A stretch of 48,312 nt of DNA. Origin: an uncultured Clostridia bacterium (lineage in GTDB: Bacteria > Bacillota > Clostridia > Oscillospirales > Acutalibacteraceae). Shown piece by piece: positions 5,883-14,494 of this stretch. The notes under the pieces are model-generated. The model did not search any database and had not been told where the DNA came from. It saw only the letters and a program-made list of their open reading frames with translations. The position numbers and the translations under genes are program-made. The stretch is from the NCBI GenBank assembly GCA_947627055.1, contig CANQUS010000013.1, forward strand, positions 1 through 48,312. The letters run 5' to 3'. Within the stretch, counting starts at the first letter, position 1, and every line of letters begins with the position of its first letter.

Positions 5883-7427
5883 ATGAAATTAGTAAAAATG
5901 TTACCCGACAGGGTGCAGATTAAGACGGACGACGCAGAATTTAAAAATGTGCGACTGAACGACCTTATTTCTGTATCATACGGAGATGTCAAGCTTGTAA
6001 CGATAGTGACGGCAATAACAGACAGTGACGCAGAAACACAATTAGACGACAGCGCGATACTGGCAGAGATTGAAGAAAATTCCCTTAAAGTGATTGAATG
6101 CTCAATCTTGGGAAGTGTGGGCAAAGATAAAAGATTTGTACAGCAGATAGATAACTATGTGCCGACAAGTGCTTGCATTAGTAAAATAGACAAATACGCA
6201 TTTTCTGAAATACTACAATTTGGAAAAACAAAATCTTTTTTCAAGCTTGGAGATTATGCAGGATATGGCATAAGCGCATACATTGACGGAAATAAATTCT
6301 ATCAGCGTCACTCCTGCATAGTCGGCAACACTGGCTGCGGTAAGTCAGAAACGGTTGCGAAAATTCTTGAAGAAACCGCAAACAACACAAAATGCAAAAT
6401 AATCATATTTGACATTCATGGCGAATATGGGAAGCTTTCGTATGTGGACAACATCAAAATGGGTGAAACAGCATTCCCGATATGGGCGTTAGGATTTGCA
6501 GATATGGCGGCGAATGTGTTCAAAATCAAAGAGGACAGCACAGTTATTATGTCGGCGCTGCGTAAAGCGTATTATCTACAATGCCCAAACGGCAATGAGG
6601 GGAAGCCTGTGTATTTTGACTACAGAAAAATGTTAAGCGTTCTTACAGCCCTTAACAATGAGGTGCTGATAACAGGCTACACCAAAGACGGCGAACCCAA
6701 GACCGCCAAGGGCGAATATAACGGCAAATTGTCAGGCGTAATAAATGCTATGGAGAATATGCTCAAAGATAGGCGCTATAGCTTTCTTTTTGAAAACAGT
6801 CCGCAGGAGTATCTTAAAAGTTTTTTAGACCGCCTTATGAACGGTGAAAAGACCGTTAAAAACATTGACCTGTCAGGCATACCGCACGACATAGCGGTGC
6901 TGATTATCGGGGCGATAACTAAGCTTGTTTACGGCATTCAGATTATGCAGAAAGACGCAACGCCGATAACGCTTGTGTGTGATGAGGCGCATGTGTACAT
7001 ACCGACGGACTTCCAGCTTACGGCTGCGCAGCGTCGAATGGTGGAGATTTTTGAAAATATCGCCAAAGAGGGTAGGAAGTTTGGCATAACTTTACTTGTC
7101 GCCTCTCAAAGACCGTCAGAGCTTAATAAGACCATTATGGCACAATGCGCTAACTACATCGTGATGAAGCTCAATAATGAGAACGACAAGACAATGATTA
7201 AGGGTATGATGCCGTCAGGAAGCGCAGGCGTGATTGAGGCAACTACAATGTTTTCCCCGGGCGACTGCCTTGTTATCGGCGACGCTTGCCCGATACCCCT
7301 TAAAATCCATGTAGAGCTTGCCAAGGAACGATCGCAGAGCAAAACAATACAGTTTTGGGAAGAATGGCAGAAAGAGCGTGAGAGCGTGGATTATGGGGCT
7401 TTACTTGAAGAATATTTAAATAATTAG
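5883..7427 (+). CDS. herA-like: HerA-like DNA translocase ATPase
   Basis: A 514-residue ATPase starting at ATG 5883 behind GGAGGA. The N-terminal ~120 residues form a beta-rich barrel domain; Walker A is GNTGCGKSE (about residues 148-156), Walker B LVCDEAH (about 363-370), followed by VASQRPSEL. These are hallmarks of HerA/FtsK-type hexameric translocases (DUF87). In cells HerA works with the NurA nuclease in end resection; here the neighbouring PD-(D/E)XK nuclease may be its partner. HerA in a phage recombination operon is well supported by sequence, its exact role is inference. Confidence 0.85.
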   Translation: MKLVKMLPDRVQIKTDDAEFKNVRLNDLISVSYGDVKLVTIVTAITDSDAETQLDDSAILAEIEENSLKVIECSILGSVGKDKRFVQQIDNYVPTSACISKIDKYAFSEILQFGKTKSFFKLGDYAGYGISAYIDGNKFYQRHSCIVGNTGCGKSETVAKILEETANNTKCKIIIFDIHGEYGKLSYVDNIKMGETAFPIWALGFADMAANVFKIKEDSTVIMSALRKAYYLQCPNGNEGKPVYFDYRKMLSVLTALNNEVLITGYTKDGEPKTAKGEYNGKLSGVINAMENMLKDRRYSFLFENSPQEYLKSFLDRLMNGEKTVKNIDLSGIPHDIAVLIIGAITKLVYGIQIMQKDATPITLVCDEAHVYIPTDFQLTAAQRRMVEIFENIAKEGRKFGITLLVASQRPSELNKTIMAQCANYIVMKLNNENDKTMIKGMMPSGSAGVIEATTMFSPGDCLVIGDACPIPLKIHVELAKERSQSKTIQFWEEWQKERESVDYGALLEEYLNN

Positions 7428-7508
7428 GTAACTATTAACATTTGTTCATAATATATCACGAAAAATAAAACGGCGGCGGTTGGTCTGCCGCCTGAAAGGA
7501 GGCTGTAT

Positions 7509-7880
7509 GTGGAATACCACCTGATAATCGAAGGACGCCTTGACAACCTAAATGATTGCATAAGTGCTAACCGCGCTAACTACTATAAGGGCGCAAAGAC
7601 AAAAGCCAAAAACCAAAAGATTGTTATAGCGGCAATCAGGAAGTGTTTAAAAGGCGTGAGAATAAGCAAGCCAGTCGAAATGCACTACACTTGGATAGAG
7701 CCAAACAGGCGGCGCGACAAGGACAATATAAGCTCATTCGGGCGCAAGGTAATTCAGGACGCGCTAGTGCAATCCAAGGTGCTGCAAGATGACGGCTGGC
7801 GGTACATTGTAGGATTTTCAGATAAATTTGATGTGGACAAGGAAAATCCGCGAATTGAAGTGACGATCAAGGAGGTTTAG
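7509..7880 (+). CDS. rusA: RusA-family Holliday junction resolvase
   Basis: A 123-residue protein with GTG start after AAAGGAGG. It carries the RusA signature: basic PNRRRDKDNISS region, then helix with IQDALVQ and a Q-D-D pair, with conserved aspartates that bind metal. RusA cleaves four-way junctions produced by recombination and prepares DNA for packaging. A 6-bp GC-rich hairpin (7472-7477/7487-7492) lies just before the ribosome binding site. Confidence 0.85.
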   Translation: MEYHLIIEGRLDNLNDCISANRANYYKGAKTKAKNQKIVIAAIRKCLKGVRISKPVEMHYTWIEPNRRRDKDNISSFGRKVIQDALVQSKVLQDDGWRYIVGFSDKFDVDKENPRIEVTIKEV

Positions 7881-8720
7881 ATGTCAGATTACAAAGTGGG
7901 ATTGGACTACTTTGAGCTTGACTGTCACTTAGAGGATAAAATCAAATTGGTGCAAGCCGAGTATGGACTAAAGGGCTTTGCAGTTATCGTCAAACTCTAC
8001 CAGAAAATATATGGTGGATATGGTTATTACTGTGAATGGTCAGAAGATTCGCTGTTACTTTTTATGGCTGAGAATGCTCTATCTAGCGACAGTAAAAACT
8101 TGATACAGAAAATTGTATCGGCTTGCATCAGGAGGGACATTTTTTCGGAAAGACTTTTCAATAATTTCAATATTCTTACGTCCGCAGGGGTTCAGAAGAG
8201 ATACTTGAAAGCCACGTCCAGGCGTGAAAAGGTGATTATGAAAAAAGAGTACCTCTTATTAAGTGATGTCAAAAAATACCCAAATGTAGACATAATCCAA
8301 GATAATGTTGACATAATGTCCGATAATGTTGACATAATCGGACAGAGTAGAGAAGAGAAGAGTAGAGTAGAGTATATATATAATGGCGAAAATCCCGAAC
8401 GCTTTAACGACTTTTGGACAGCATACCCTTTAAGCAAAAACAAGCGTTTAGCCGAGGAAGCCTATATAGATGTTATCAGCTCTACAGAATACACAGAAGA
8501 ACAACTCATAGAGAGTGCCAAGAATTACGCTGAATACTGTAAGCTTACGGGTACGGACAAAATCTATTACCCGAACAACTTTTTGACTAAGGCACACTTT
8601 GAGGATTATTTACAGGGCAGATACAAAAAGCCTGCCAAGAGGTCTAAAAACAGCTTTAACAGCTTCAATCAAAACGACTATGACATTGAGAAGCTTGAAA
8701 ACGATATTTTGAGTAATTAG
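7881..8720 (+). CDS. Replisome organiser (DUF4373-type replication initiator)
   Basis: A 279-residue protein with the N-terminal winged-helix domain typical of Lin1244/Lin1753-like phage initiators (residues about 1-95, starting with YFELDCHLEDKI). The middle has a repeated V-D-I-(I/M) pattern encoded by DNA iterons, and the C-terminal half has the FWTAYP motif seen in helicase-loader-like regions. It should bind the origin contained in its own gene and recruit host helicase; no separate DnaC-type loader is seen nearby. Confidence 0.8.
   Translation: MSDYKVGLDYFELDCHLEDKIKLVQAEYGLKGFAVIVKLYQKIYGGYGYYCEWSEDSLLLFMAENALSSDSKNLIQKIVSACIRRDIFSERLFNNFNILTSAGVQKRYLKATSRREKVIMKKEYLLLSDVKKYPNVDIIQDNVDIMSDNVDIIGQSREEKSRVEYIYNGENPERFNDFWTAYPLSKNKRLAEEAYIDVISSTEYTEEQLIESAKNYAEYCKLTGTDKIYYPNNFLTKAHFEDYLQGRYKKPAKRSKNSFNSFNQNDYDIEKLENDILSN
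8285..8390 (+). other. Candidate replication origin with 21-bp iterons
   Basis: Three consecutive 21-bp units start at 8285, 8306 and 8327, sharing TGT(A/T)GACATAAT. They are followed by a purine run (8346-8372) and an alternating TA stretch. Iterons inside the initiator gene followed by a low-stability segment are the classical origin arrangement in Firmicutes phages. Confidence 0.65.
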
Positions 8721-8729
8721 GAGGCGGTT

Positions 8730-8921
8730 ATGAAAGACGAAATAGACTACGGCAAAATAAAAGCCTTGCATAACGCAGGCTGGGGCAGGGCTAAGATTGC
8801 CGATGAAATGCGAATGACCGAAGATGAGTACATCGGGAACATAATCGGCGAACTTGGCAAGGTTGATGAGCAGATTGCGAGATTGGAGAAAGAATATCGT
8901 GCGTGGGTGGCACTGCTTTAG
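8730..8921 (+). CDS. Small HTH-like protein
   Basis: A 63-residue protein after GGAGGCGG. Residues about 8-28 (IKALHNAGWGRAKIADEM) look like a homeodomain-type helix-turn-helix, followed by a charged helix. It may be a DNA-binding accessory of replication; function not known. Confidence 0.55.
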   Translation: MKDEIDYGKIKALHNAGWGRAKIADEMRMTEDEYIGNIIGELGKVDEQIARLEKEYRAWVALL

Positions 8922-8931
8922 GAGGTATGAA

Positions 8932-9012
8932 ATGAGTAAATGGCAAATCTTAGGCGCTGTAATAGTCTTTGTATTGTCGATAACGGCACTAGGCGCTACA
9001 GCCGATGATTAG
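8932..9012 (+). CDS. Single-pass membrane peptide
   Basis: A 26-residue peptide behind AGGAGGT: short polar N-terminus, one hydrophobic helix (LGAVIVFVLSITALG), acidic end. Good ribosome binding site and tight spacing support expression. Function unknown. Confidence 0.5.
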   Translation: MSKWQILGAVIVFVLSITALGATADD

Positions 9013-9023
9013 GCGGTGATCAA

Positions 9024-9344
9024 TTGAAAAAGGAACAAAACACAGCCCCGCGCCATTCGTGGGACTACTACGGCATAAGCAAGGAACGGTACAAGGAGCT
9101 TACAGAGGCTATACAAAACATCAAATATGCCTCTGTGGCGCACGAGATAGCCGACAGGACAAACAAAATGCTATCAAAGTATATTTTATTGTCCGTAAGG
9201 AAAAACCTGTCTTACGAGGGCTTACAGACACTTTGGGAGCTACGGGAGATTGAGAGAATACCTTGTGGACGGAGTGATTTTTACGGGTGGCGCAGGGAAT
9301 TTTACCACCAAATGGATTTGAAGTTAAAGGAGATGGGGAAATGA
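9024..9344 (+). CDS. Hypothetical helical protein
   Basis: A 106-residue basic, mostly helical protein with a TTG start. It overlaps the next gene by ATGA. No recognisable domain. Confidence 0.6.
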   Translation: MKKEQNTAPRHSWDYYGISKERYKELTEAIQNIKYASVAHEIADRTNKMLSKYILLSVRKNLSYEGLQTLWELREIERIPCGRSDFYGWRREFYHQMDLKLKEMGK

Positions 9345-9817
9345 TAAACATCAAAAAAATATTTGGCAATTTTGAATGTGAAAATTGCCCATTGAGTTGG
9401 GAAGATAGAAGTTATGAGGGAGAGTGTGATGATTGCGGTTGCCTTGTATATAAAGATTTGTATGAGGGCGGGAAACCGATATGCCACTTGCCTATGTGGA
9501 TAAAACGGGCTATTGCGGAAGTAAAGCAACGAAAGATTGACAAGGCTATCGCAAACCAATACGACGGAATTTTTGAATGGTACGAGGAACAGCAGAAAAA
9601 AGAACAGGCTATGATGTCTGCTATAAATGATGTGCTGAAAGAGCGTGGAATATTTGAGCGTGAAATATTTCTGTGCTTCCGTTCAGAAGAACAAGAAAAA
9701 TATTACCCGATAGAAAGTGACAGTCCTTACGGGAACGGATATTTTGACGCAAGTTATGGAGAAATATCTGAAATCATTAACAAGTATGAAGAAAATATAG
9801 AAAAACAAGGAGAGTAG
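9341..9817 (+). CDS. Zinc-ribbon protein
   Basis: A 158-residue protein; ATG 9341 is chosen because it overlaps the upstream stop and follows AAAGGAG. The N-terminus has CENC and CDDCGC separated by about 15 residues, plus a later cysteine, consistent with a zinc-binding module. The rest is acidic and helical. Function unknown. Confidence 0.6.
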   Translation: MINIKKIFGNFECENCPLSWEDRSYEGECDDCGCLVYKDLYEGGKPICHLPMWIKRAIAEVKQRKIDKAIANQYDGIFEWYEEQQKKEQAMMSAINDVLKERGIFEREIFLCFRSEEQEKYYPIESDSPYGNGYFDASYGEISEIINKYEENIEKQGE

Positions 9818-9819
9818 AA

Positions 9820-10497
9820 ATGCTTGACTTTGGCTATTATAACCTTGACTGTATGCAAGGAATGAGGGAATTTCCTGATAAGTATTTTGATTTAGCGGTT
9901 GTTGACCCGCCGTATGGCATTGGCGAAAGCGGAAGCAAAAACCACACAAGAGGTTGTCTTGGAACATCAAAAGATTATGAGCCCTTTTTAGGTAACGATT
10001 TAAAAGCACCAAACAAAGAGTATTTTGATGAATTATTCAGAGTTTCCAAAAATCAGATAATATTTGGGGCAAATCACTTTATAAGCAAAATTCCATACGA
10101 TAGCCATTGCTGGATTGTTTGGGATAAGGATAACGGCGATACAGATTTTGCAGATTGTGAATTGGCGTGGACAAGCTTTAGTACCGCAGTAAGGCGTATA
10201 AGGTATCGTTGGAATGGAATGTTGCAAGAAAATATGAAAAATAAAGAATATCGCATACACCCTACGCAAAAGCCCATTGCCCTTTATGAATGGATATTAA
10301 GCCGATATGCCAAAGACGGCGACATTATCCTTGATACGCACGTAGGAAGTGCAAGCAGTCTGATAGCTTACCACAACACAAATCATAAATATGTGGGCTT
10401 TGAATTGGACGAGCATTATTACGAACTGTCAAAGAAACGCTTAGAGCAGGAAACTGCGCAGATGAATATTTTTGAATTTTTGGAGGAAGTACAATGA
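9820..10497 (+). CDS. DNA methyltransferase (N6-adenine/N4-cytosine, beta class)
   Basis: A 225-residue enzyme. The catalytic motif DPPY is at residues 29-32 and the S-adenosylmethionine-binding motif (LDTHVGSASS) is near residue 170, the order of beta-class methyltransferases (PF01555 type). The second motif has H-V-G-S-A in place of the usual F-x-G-S-G, a mild deviation. There is no restriction partner next to it, so it is probably an orphan methylase that protects or marks phage DNA. Confidence 0.85.
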   Translation: MLDFGYYNLDCMQGMREFPDKYFDLAVVDPPYGIGESGSKNHTRGCLGTSKDYEPFLGNDLKAPNKEYFDELFRVSKNQIIFGANHFISKIPYDSHCWIVWDKDNGDTDFADCELAWTSFSTAVRRIRYRWNGMLQENMKNKEYRIHPTQKPIALYEWILSRYAKDGDIILDTHVGSASSLIAYHNTNHKYVGFELDEHYYELSKKRLEQETAQMNIFEFLEEVQ

Positions 10498-11117
10498 TAA
10501 TGCCAAAACTATACGGCTATATGCGCGTATCTACCAAAGAGCAAAACGAAGAACGCCAGAAAGTAGCCCTGATTAACGCAGGAGTACCCGAAAATATGAT
10601 TTATATGGACAAGTTATCAGGCAAGGACTTTGAAAGACCACAATATCAGAAACTAATCAAAAAGCTTGATAAAAACTCCGTATTGTTTGTAAAATCCATA
10701 GACCGACTAGGGCGAAATTACATAGACCTAAACGAGCAATGGCGCATCATAACCAAGGAAAAGGGTGCGGATATAGTCGTGATTGATATGCCACTATTGG
10801 ACACAAGACGCGAGAAAAACTTGTTAGGAACGCTGATAAGTGACATTGTGCTTGCACTACTAAGCTATGTGGCAGAAAGTGAGCGCATAAACATCAAACA
10901 AAGGCAGGCTGAGGGTATAGCAATCGCCAAGGCTAACGGCGTTAAGTTTGGCAGACCGCGAATGCCTATCCCCGATAATTTTTATGAGCTGCGCCAAGAA
11001 TGGCGTAGTGGCAAAATCAGTATGAAAGAGGCGGCTAAAGAGTGCAATATGCCGATAGGGAGCTTTTACAGTAGAGCGGTTAGGATTGAAAAGGAGGTAG
11101 CGAAATGTGCGGATTAA
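10494..11117 (+). CDS. Small serine recombinase (resolvase/invertase type)
   Basis: A 207-residue protein overlapping the methyltransferase by ATGA. The N-terminal catalytic domain has YMRVSTKEQN (nucleophile S13) and the arginine motif IDRLGRN, and the C-terminus has FGRPR followed by a helix-turn-helix, as in Hin/Gin/TnpR. It is separate from the large serine integrase at 21980. Possible roles are dimer resolution or DNA inversion; no inverted-repeat target pair is evident in the tail fibre genes. Confidence 0.85.
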   Translation: MIMPKLYGYMRVSTKEQNEERQKVALINAGVPENMIYMDKLSGKDFERPQYQKLIKKLDKNSVLFVKSIDRLGRNYIDLNEQWRIITKEKGADIVVIDMPLLDTRREKNLLGTLISDIVLALLSYVAESERINIKQRQAEGIAIAKANGVKFGRPRMPIPDNFYELRQEWRSGKISMKEAAKECNMPIGSFYSRAVRIEKEVAKCAD

Positions 11118-11449
11118 GCAAAATTATACCCCTATACATAGCTATTGTAATAGTATACGGAATTATAACAGGCTTTGCAATAACCTTAAGTGATGAGGTT
11201 TTTGACTTGGAAAAGGTCTTAAAAAGCAAGAGCGATTTTATCCGTTGCATTTTTATGTGGCAATTCGCCGCCTACATTCTGCTTGATGAGCTGATTAATA
11301 AGGCAGGAATTATTATTGTCGAGGTCATTATAACATTTGTTGTATTACCTATGAGCATTATGATTTTTGCAATCCTTGTTATCTGCCTGATTATTAAAGG
11401 AATATGCATTTTGTTTTATAAGATATTTAGGAAAAGAGAGGGAGATTGA
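11105..11449 (+). CDS. Multi-pass membrane protein
   Basis: A 114-residue protein with hydrophobic segments near residues 8-28, about 48-62 and 68-105 and a basic C-terminus (KIFRKREGD). It overlaps the recombinase gene by 13 bases. Probably three or four membrane helices; an early membrane protein could act in exclusion, but this is not shown. Confidence 0.6.
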   Translation: MCGLSKIIPLYIAIVIVYGIITGFAITLSDEVFDLEKVLKSKSDFIRCIFMWQFAAYILLDELINKAGIIIVEVIITFVVLPMSIMIFAILVICLIIKGICILFYKIFRKREGD

Positions 11450-11451
11450 AA

Positions 11452-11682
11452 ATGAAGATGTTTAGATGTGATATATGCGGAAAAGAAATAGGACGGTGGT
11501 ACAGAGTTTCCATTATACCATATGCAATGTATGACGAAATCAATGTTTCAGATATGGTTAAAAGAGAATATAGTAAAGATATTTGTGAAGATTGTATTGA
11601 AATGGTTGAAACAAAAGTAAAACAAGCAACAAATTGGAGACGGATATATGGGGACAACTGTGACAATTACGATGATGAATAA
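11452..11682 (+). CDS. Small zinc-finger protein
   Basis: A 76-residue protein starting at ATG 11452 behind AGGGAG. CDIC near the N-terminus and CEDC about 40 residues later form a likely zinc site of the type seen in many small phage regulators. AT-rich coding compared with the replication genes. Confidence 0.6.
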   Translation: MKMFRCDICGKEIGRWYRVSIIPYAMYDEINVSDMVKREYSKDICEDCIEMVETKVKQATNWRRIYGDNCDNYDDE

Positions 11683-11697
11683 GAGGGAGATTGAAAA

Positions 11698-11901
11698 ATG
11701 ACAGAAAAAGAAAAAATTATAGTATCTGCCTATACTGGATATTTAATGTGCGACTTTAGTAAAGTACACGAATATATACAGGAAATATTAGAAAGACCAG
11801 TATACACGCACGAATTAGCAGACAGCAACATTCAAGAAGAAATTCGCGAAAAGTCGAAATTGGACTTTATCAAAATATGCGGTAGTGAAAATGTGGGGTG
11901 A
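11698..11901 (+). CDS. Hypothetical protein
   Basis: A 67-residue acidic helical protein after GAGGGAG. It overlaps the next gene by four bases. No motif recognised. Confidence 0.55.
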   Translation: MTEKEKIIVSAYTGYLMCDFSKVHEYIQEILERPVYTHELADSNIQEEIREKSKLDFIKICGSENVG

Positions 11902-12230
11902 TTGATGTGGAATTTGACAAATCAACTATCGAAACGGTAATTTCAGATTTTAATAAAAAAATAGAAATTATCAACAGTCCCTGTAATAAAGACATATTTG
12001 ACCAAACTTTATGGCTAAGGATTGAATTAAAGGCTGCTATACTTGCCTTGGAAAAGCAACTTCCTAAATCCCCCGACTACGAGGGCGACGGCTATTCAGA
12101 GGGCAAATTAGTCTATGATACTTGGATTTGTCCGAACTGTGGGAAATATTACGAGGTAGGCTATGACAATTACGATTACTGCCCGAACTGCGGGCAGCAT
12201 ATCCAACACGCGGATTGGGAGGTGGAATAA
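11898..12230 (+). CDS. Zinc-ribbon protein
   Basis: A 110-residue protein with GTG start. The C-terminal third is a rubredoxin-like ribbon: CPNCG, about 14 residues, CPNCG. The N-terminal part is helical. Proteins with this organisation are common among Clostridia phage early genes; role unknown. Confidence 0.6.
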   Translation: MIDVEFDKSTIETVISDFNKKIEIINSPCNKDIFDQTLWLRIELKAAILALEKQLPKSPDYEGDGYSEGKLVYDTWICPNCGKYYEVGYDNYDYCPNCGQHIQHADWEVE

Positions 12231-12880
12231 TGGCAAGAAAATCAATATCAAAATCCACAAGAAAAATTGTCTATCAAAAATACAATGGCAGATGTGCCTA
12301 CTGTGGCTGCGAATTGGAATACAAGGATATGCAGGTAGACCACATTAAATCTGTCTATTGGAATAACGGCGACAATGAGATTGACAACCTTATGCCTGCT
12401 TGCCGTATGTGCAATTTTTACAAATCCACATATAGTTTGGAAGAATTTAGGGAAAGATTGCAGACCTTGACAGAGAGGCTGGAGAAAACATTTATTTATA
12501 GGCTTGCCAAAAAGTACGGAATTGTTGAGGAACACAAAAAGCCAATACAATTTTATTTTGAAAAAATGAATGATATATGGGCGAACGCCGTAATTTTTAA
12601 CGGTAAATTGATGTTTTGGTGGACAGACCACGAACCCAAGGAAATATGGGATTTTTACAAGGATTCGCCGTATGGCTATACGAGAATGCAAGAAGCGTCA
12701 AAAACAGGCAAATGGGAGCTTATCAATCGCAAGGTCGAAAAAGAGGAAGATGCCGAGAAGCTTTATAAGCAATATGAATATTATGACCCATATACAAATT
12801 CAAAAGATATATTGCAATCAAAGGATTTATTTAATCTCAAAAACAAAACCATTACAGTATTGGAGAAAGAAAATGAATAA
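12230..12880 (+). CDS. HNH endonuclease
   Basis: A 216-residue protein; ATG 12230 overlaps the previous stop. The HNH domain is at residues about 20-65: CAYC (22-25), VDHI (His 38), an asparagine-containing segment and CRMC (58-61), the four cysteines binding structural zinc. The C-terminal ~140 residues are not recognised. It may be a packaging nuclease, but it is far from the terminase, so a free-standing or homing-type enzyme is equally possible. Confidence 0.8.
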   Translation: MARKSISKSTRKIVYQKYNGRCAYCGCELEYKDMQVDHIKSVYWNNGDNEIDNLMPACRMCNFYKSTYSLEEFRERLQTLTERLEKTFIYRLAKKYGIVEEHKKPIQFYFEKMNDIWANAVIFNGKLMFWWTDHEPKEIWDFYKDSPYGYTRMQEASKTGKWELINRKVEKEEDAEKLYKQYEYYDPYTNSKDILQSKDLFNLKNKTITVLEKENE

Positions 12881-13133
12881 AAACAAAACATTAATCAACC
12901 AATGGAAACGCATAGAGCAGCAGGCGAACCTAACAACCCCAAAGGTCTACGCGAGTGTTGCGCTTGCACTGCACAGGAAATACGGGTGGGGTTATCAACG
13001 GATTAACGACTTGTTTGTCGTGTCACAGCACATATGGAACGAGTGCGTAGACGCAGGCGCGGATATGATTGAAATGTGCGAGGAAGAAACAGGGATTACG
13101 GTTGCAAACGAGGTTAATAGAAAGGAGATTTAA
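12873..13133 (+). CDS. Hypothetical protein
   Basis: An 86-residue protein; the ATG at 12873 overlaps the HNH gene by eight bases and follows GGAG. It is helical with the segment YASVALALHRKYGWGYQRI, seen in a family of small phage proteins of unknown role. Confidence 0.6.
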   Translation: MNKNKTLINQWKRIEQQANLTTPKVYASVALALHRKYGWGYQRINDLFVVSQHIWNECVDAGADMIEMCEEETGITVANEVNRKEI

Positions 13134-13135
13134 AA

Positions 13136-14065
13136 ATGGGCGATAAAACCAAAATAGATTGGTGCGACAGCACTTGGAACCCAGTTACAGGTTGCTATCA
13201 CGATTGCCAATATTGCTATGCAAGAGGAATAGCAAAAAGGTTTAGCACAAAAGACAAATGTCACTCTTTTTATGGCGGGAAACCAATGGGGAAAATCCAT
13301 ATACTGGACAATTCCGCGACAGTAATTGAAACTGGAAAAAAGTCACCATATCCGTTTGGATTTGAGCCGACATTTCACCGTTATAAGCTTGACGAATATG
13401 CCACAAAGAAGGGCAGAAACATCTTTGTATGCTCAATGGCAGATTTGTTTGGTGATTGGGTGCCTGATGATTGGAAAATTGAAGTGCTAGAGGCTTGTTA
13501 TAAAGCGCCACAACATAATTATCTATTTTTAACAAAAGACCCAATAGGGTATAGTATTTGGGCAACAAAAAACCACAGAGATTTTAATTGTAACGACCCA
13601 TATAAAGAAAATATGTGGCTTGGTGTTACTTATACTGGAAAAGAACGTCTTGAAGGACATTATCAAGAACAAGAAATAGGAAATGGTTTGAGCATATGGT
13701 CTAACTTTTGGTATTTATGGAGAATGGGCAGAGCAATACTTCCAACAAGGGCACATAAGTTTATCAGTATAGAACCGCTATCTTGTGATATATGCGATGT
13801 CGAAGATGAAAGAGAAGGCGGAAAACTATTAGAGAATTTCCTTTTACCAAGAGGATACAAGAGTTTTTTTGAATGGATAATTGTTGGCGCAGAAACAGGA
13901 ATAAGAAAAGACAAAGTTGTGCCTAAGCGTGAATGGGTAGAGAAGTTGGTGGATTTATGCCAAAGGGCAGAAATACCAATATTTATGAAGTCAAGCCTTG
14001 CGGACATTTGGGGTGAGCCATTGATACAGGAATTTCCGAGAGGATTAAAACACAAGGAGGATTGA
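13136..14065 (+). CDS. DUF5131 (phage Gp37/Gp68 family) protein
   Basis: A 309-residue protein with the family opening K-I-D-W-C-D-S-T-W-N-P-V-T-G-C and a C-x3-C-x2-C-Y-A motif at about residues 19-29, as in radical-SAM-like iron-sulphur proteins. Later features include VCSMADLFGDWVPD and FISIEPL, also characteristic. The biochemical reaction is not known. Such genes often sit beside a three-Cys-motif partner (TcmP); none is seen here. Confidence 0.8.
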   Translation: MGDKTKIDWCDSTWNPVTGCYHDCQYCYARGIAKRFSTKDKCHSFYGGKPMGKIHILDNSATVIETGKKSPYPFGFEPTFHRYKLDEYATKKGRNIFVCSMADLFGDWVPDDWKIEVLEACYKAPQHNYLFLTKDPIGYSIWATKNHRDFNCNDPYKENMWLGVTYTGKERLEGHYQEQEIGNGLSIWSNFWYLWRMGRAILPTRAHKFISIEPLSCDICDVEDEREGGKLLENFLLPRGYKSFFEWIIVGAETGIRKDKVVPKREWVEKLVDLCQRAEIPIFMKSSLADIWGEPLIQEFPRGLKHKED

Positions 14066-14068
14066 GCT

Positions 14069-14494
14069 ATGGAAAGGCTAACAAGAAAATATGTAGGCGG
14101 AGGGGCATATGTGCCAATAGATACAGTTAATAGAGTAAACGAAGAAGAATGTGTCGGACTTCCAATTACTAAACTAGCAAGATATGAGGAAGCAGAAGAA
14201 CAGGGATTACTTTTACGCCTGCCTTGCAAAGTAGGCGATACGATTTTTGAGATTAATTATAAATCCCTAAAAGAATATAAAGTGACAGGATTTTCTTATG
14301 GAAGATTAATGGGGCAAGATGAAGAAGATGTTATGAGCAAAAATGAAATTTTAATTCATATTTGTAACCAAAACAAAGATATAACTGGCTATTTTGTTGC
14401 TAGTGAAATTGGCGAAGATATATTCTTAACTCGCGAGGAAGCCGAGCAAAAGCTGAAAGAAATGGAGGTTGAAAATGAAACCAGTCGGAAATGA
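14069..14494 (+). CDS. Hypothetical phage protein
   Basis: A 141-residue protein of a common phage type: MERLTRK start, then ITKLARYEEAEEQG and LPCKVGDTIFEI, a small beta-rich module in the middle, and a helical C-terminus. It overlaps the next gene. Function unknown despite its frequency. Confidence 0.65.
   Translation: MERLTRKYVGGGAYVPIDTVNRVNEEECVGLPITKLARYEEAEEQGLLLRLPCKVGDTIFEINYKSLKEYKVTGFSYGRLMGQDEEDVMSKNEILIHICNQNKDITGYFVASEIGEDIFLTREEAEQKLKEMEVENETSRK

Noticed and set aside
8285-8347. CRISPR repeats
   Set aside because: The three 21-bp units are contiguous without spacers and lie within the initiator coding region; origin iterons fit better.
13663-14229. Minus-strand frame of 188 codons
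   Set aside because: It is antisense to the well-supported DUF5131 gene and its neighbour; no family features.
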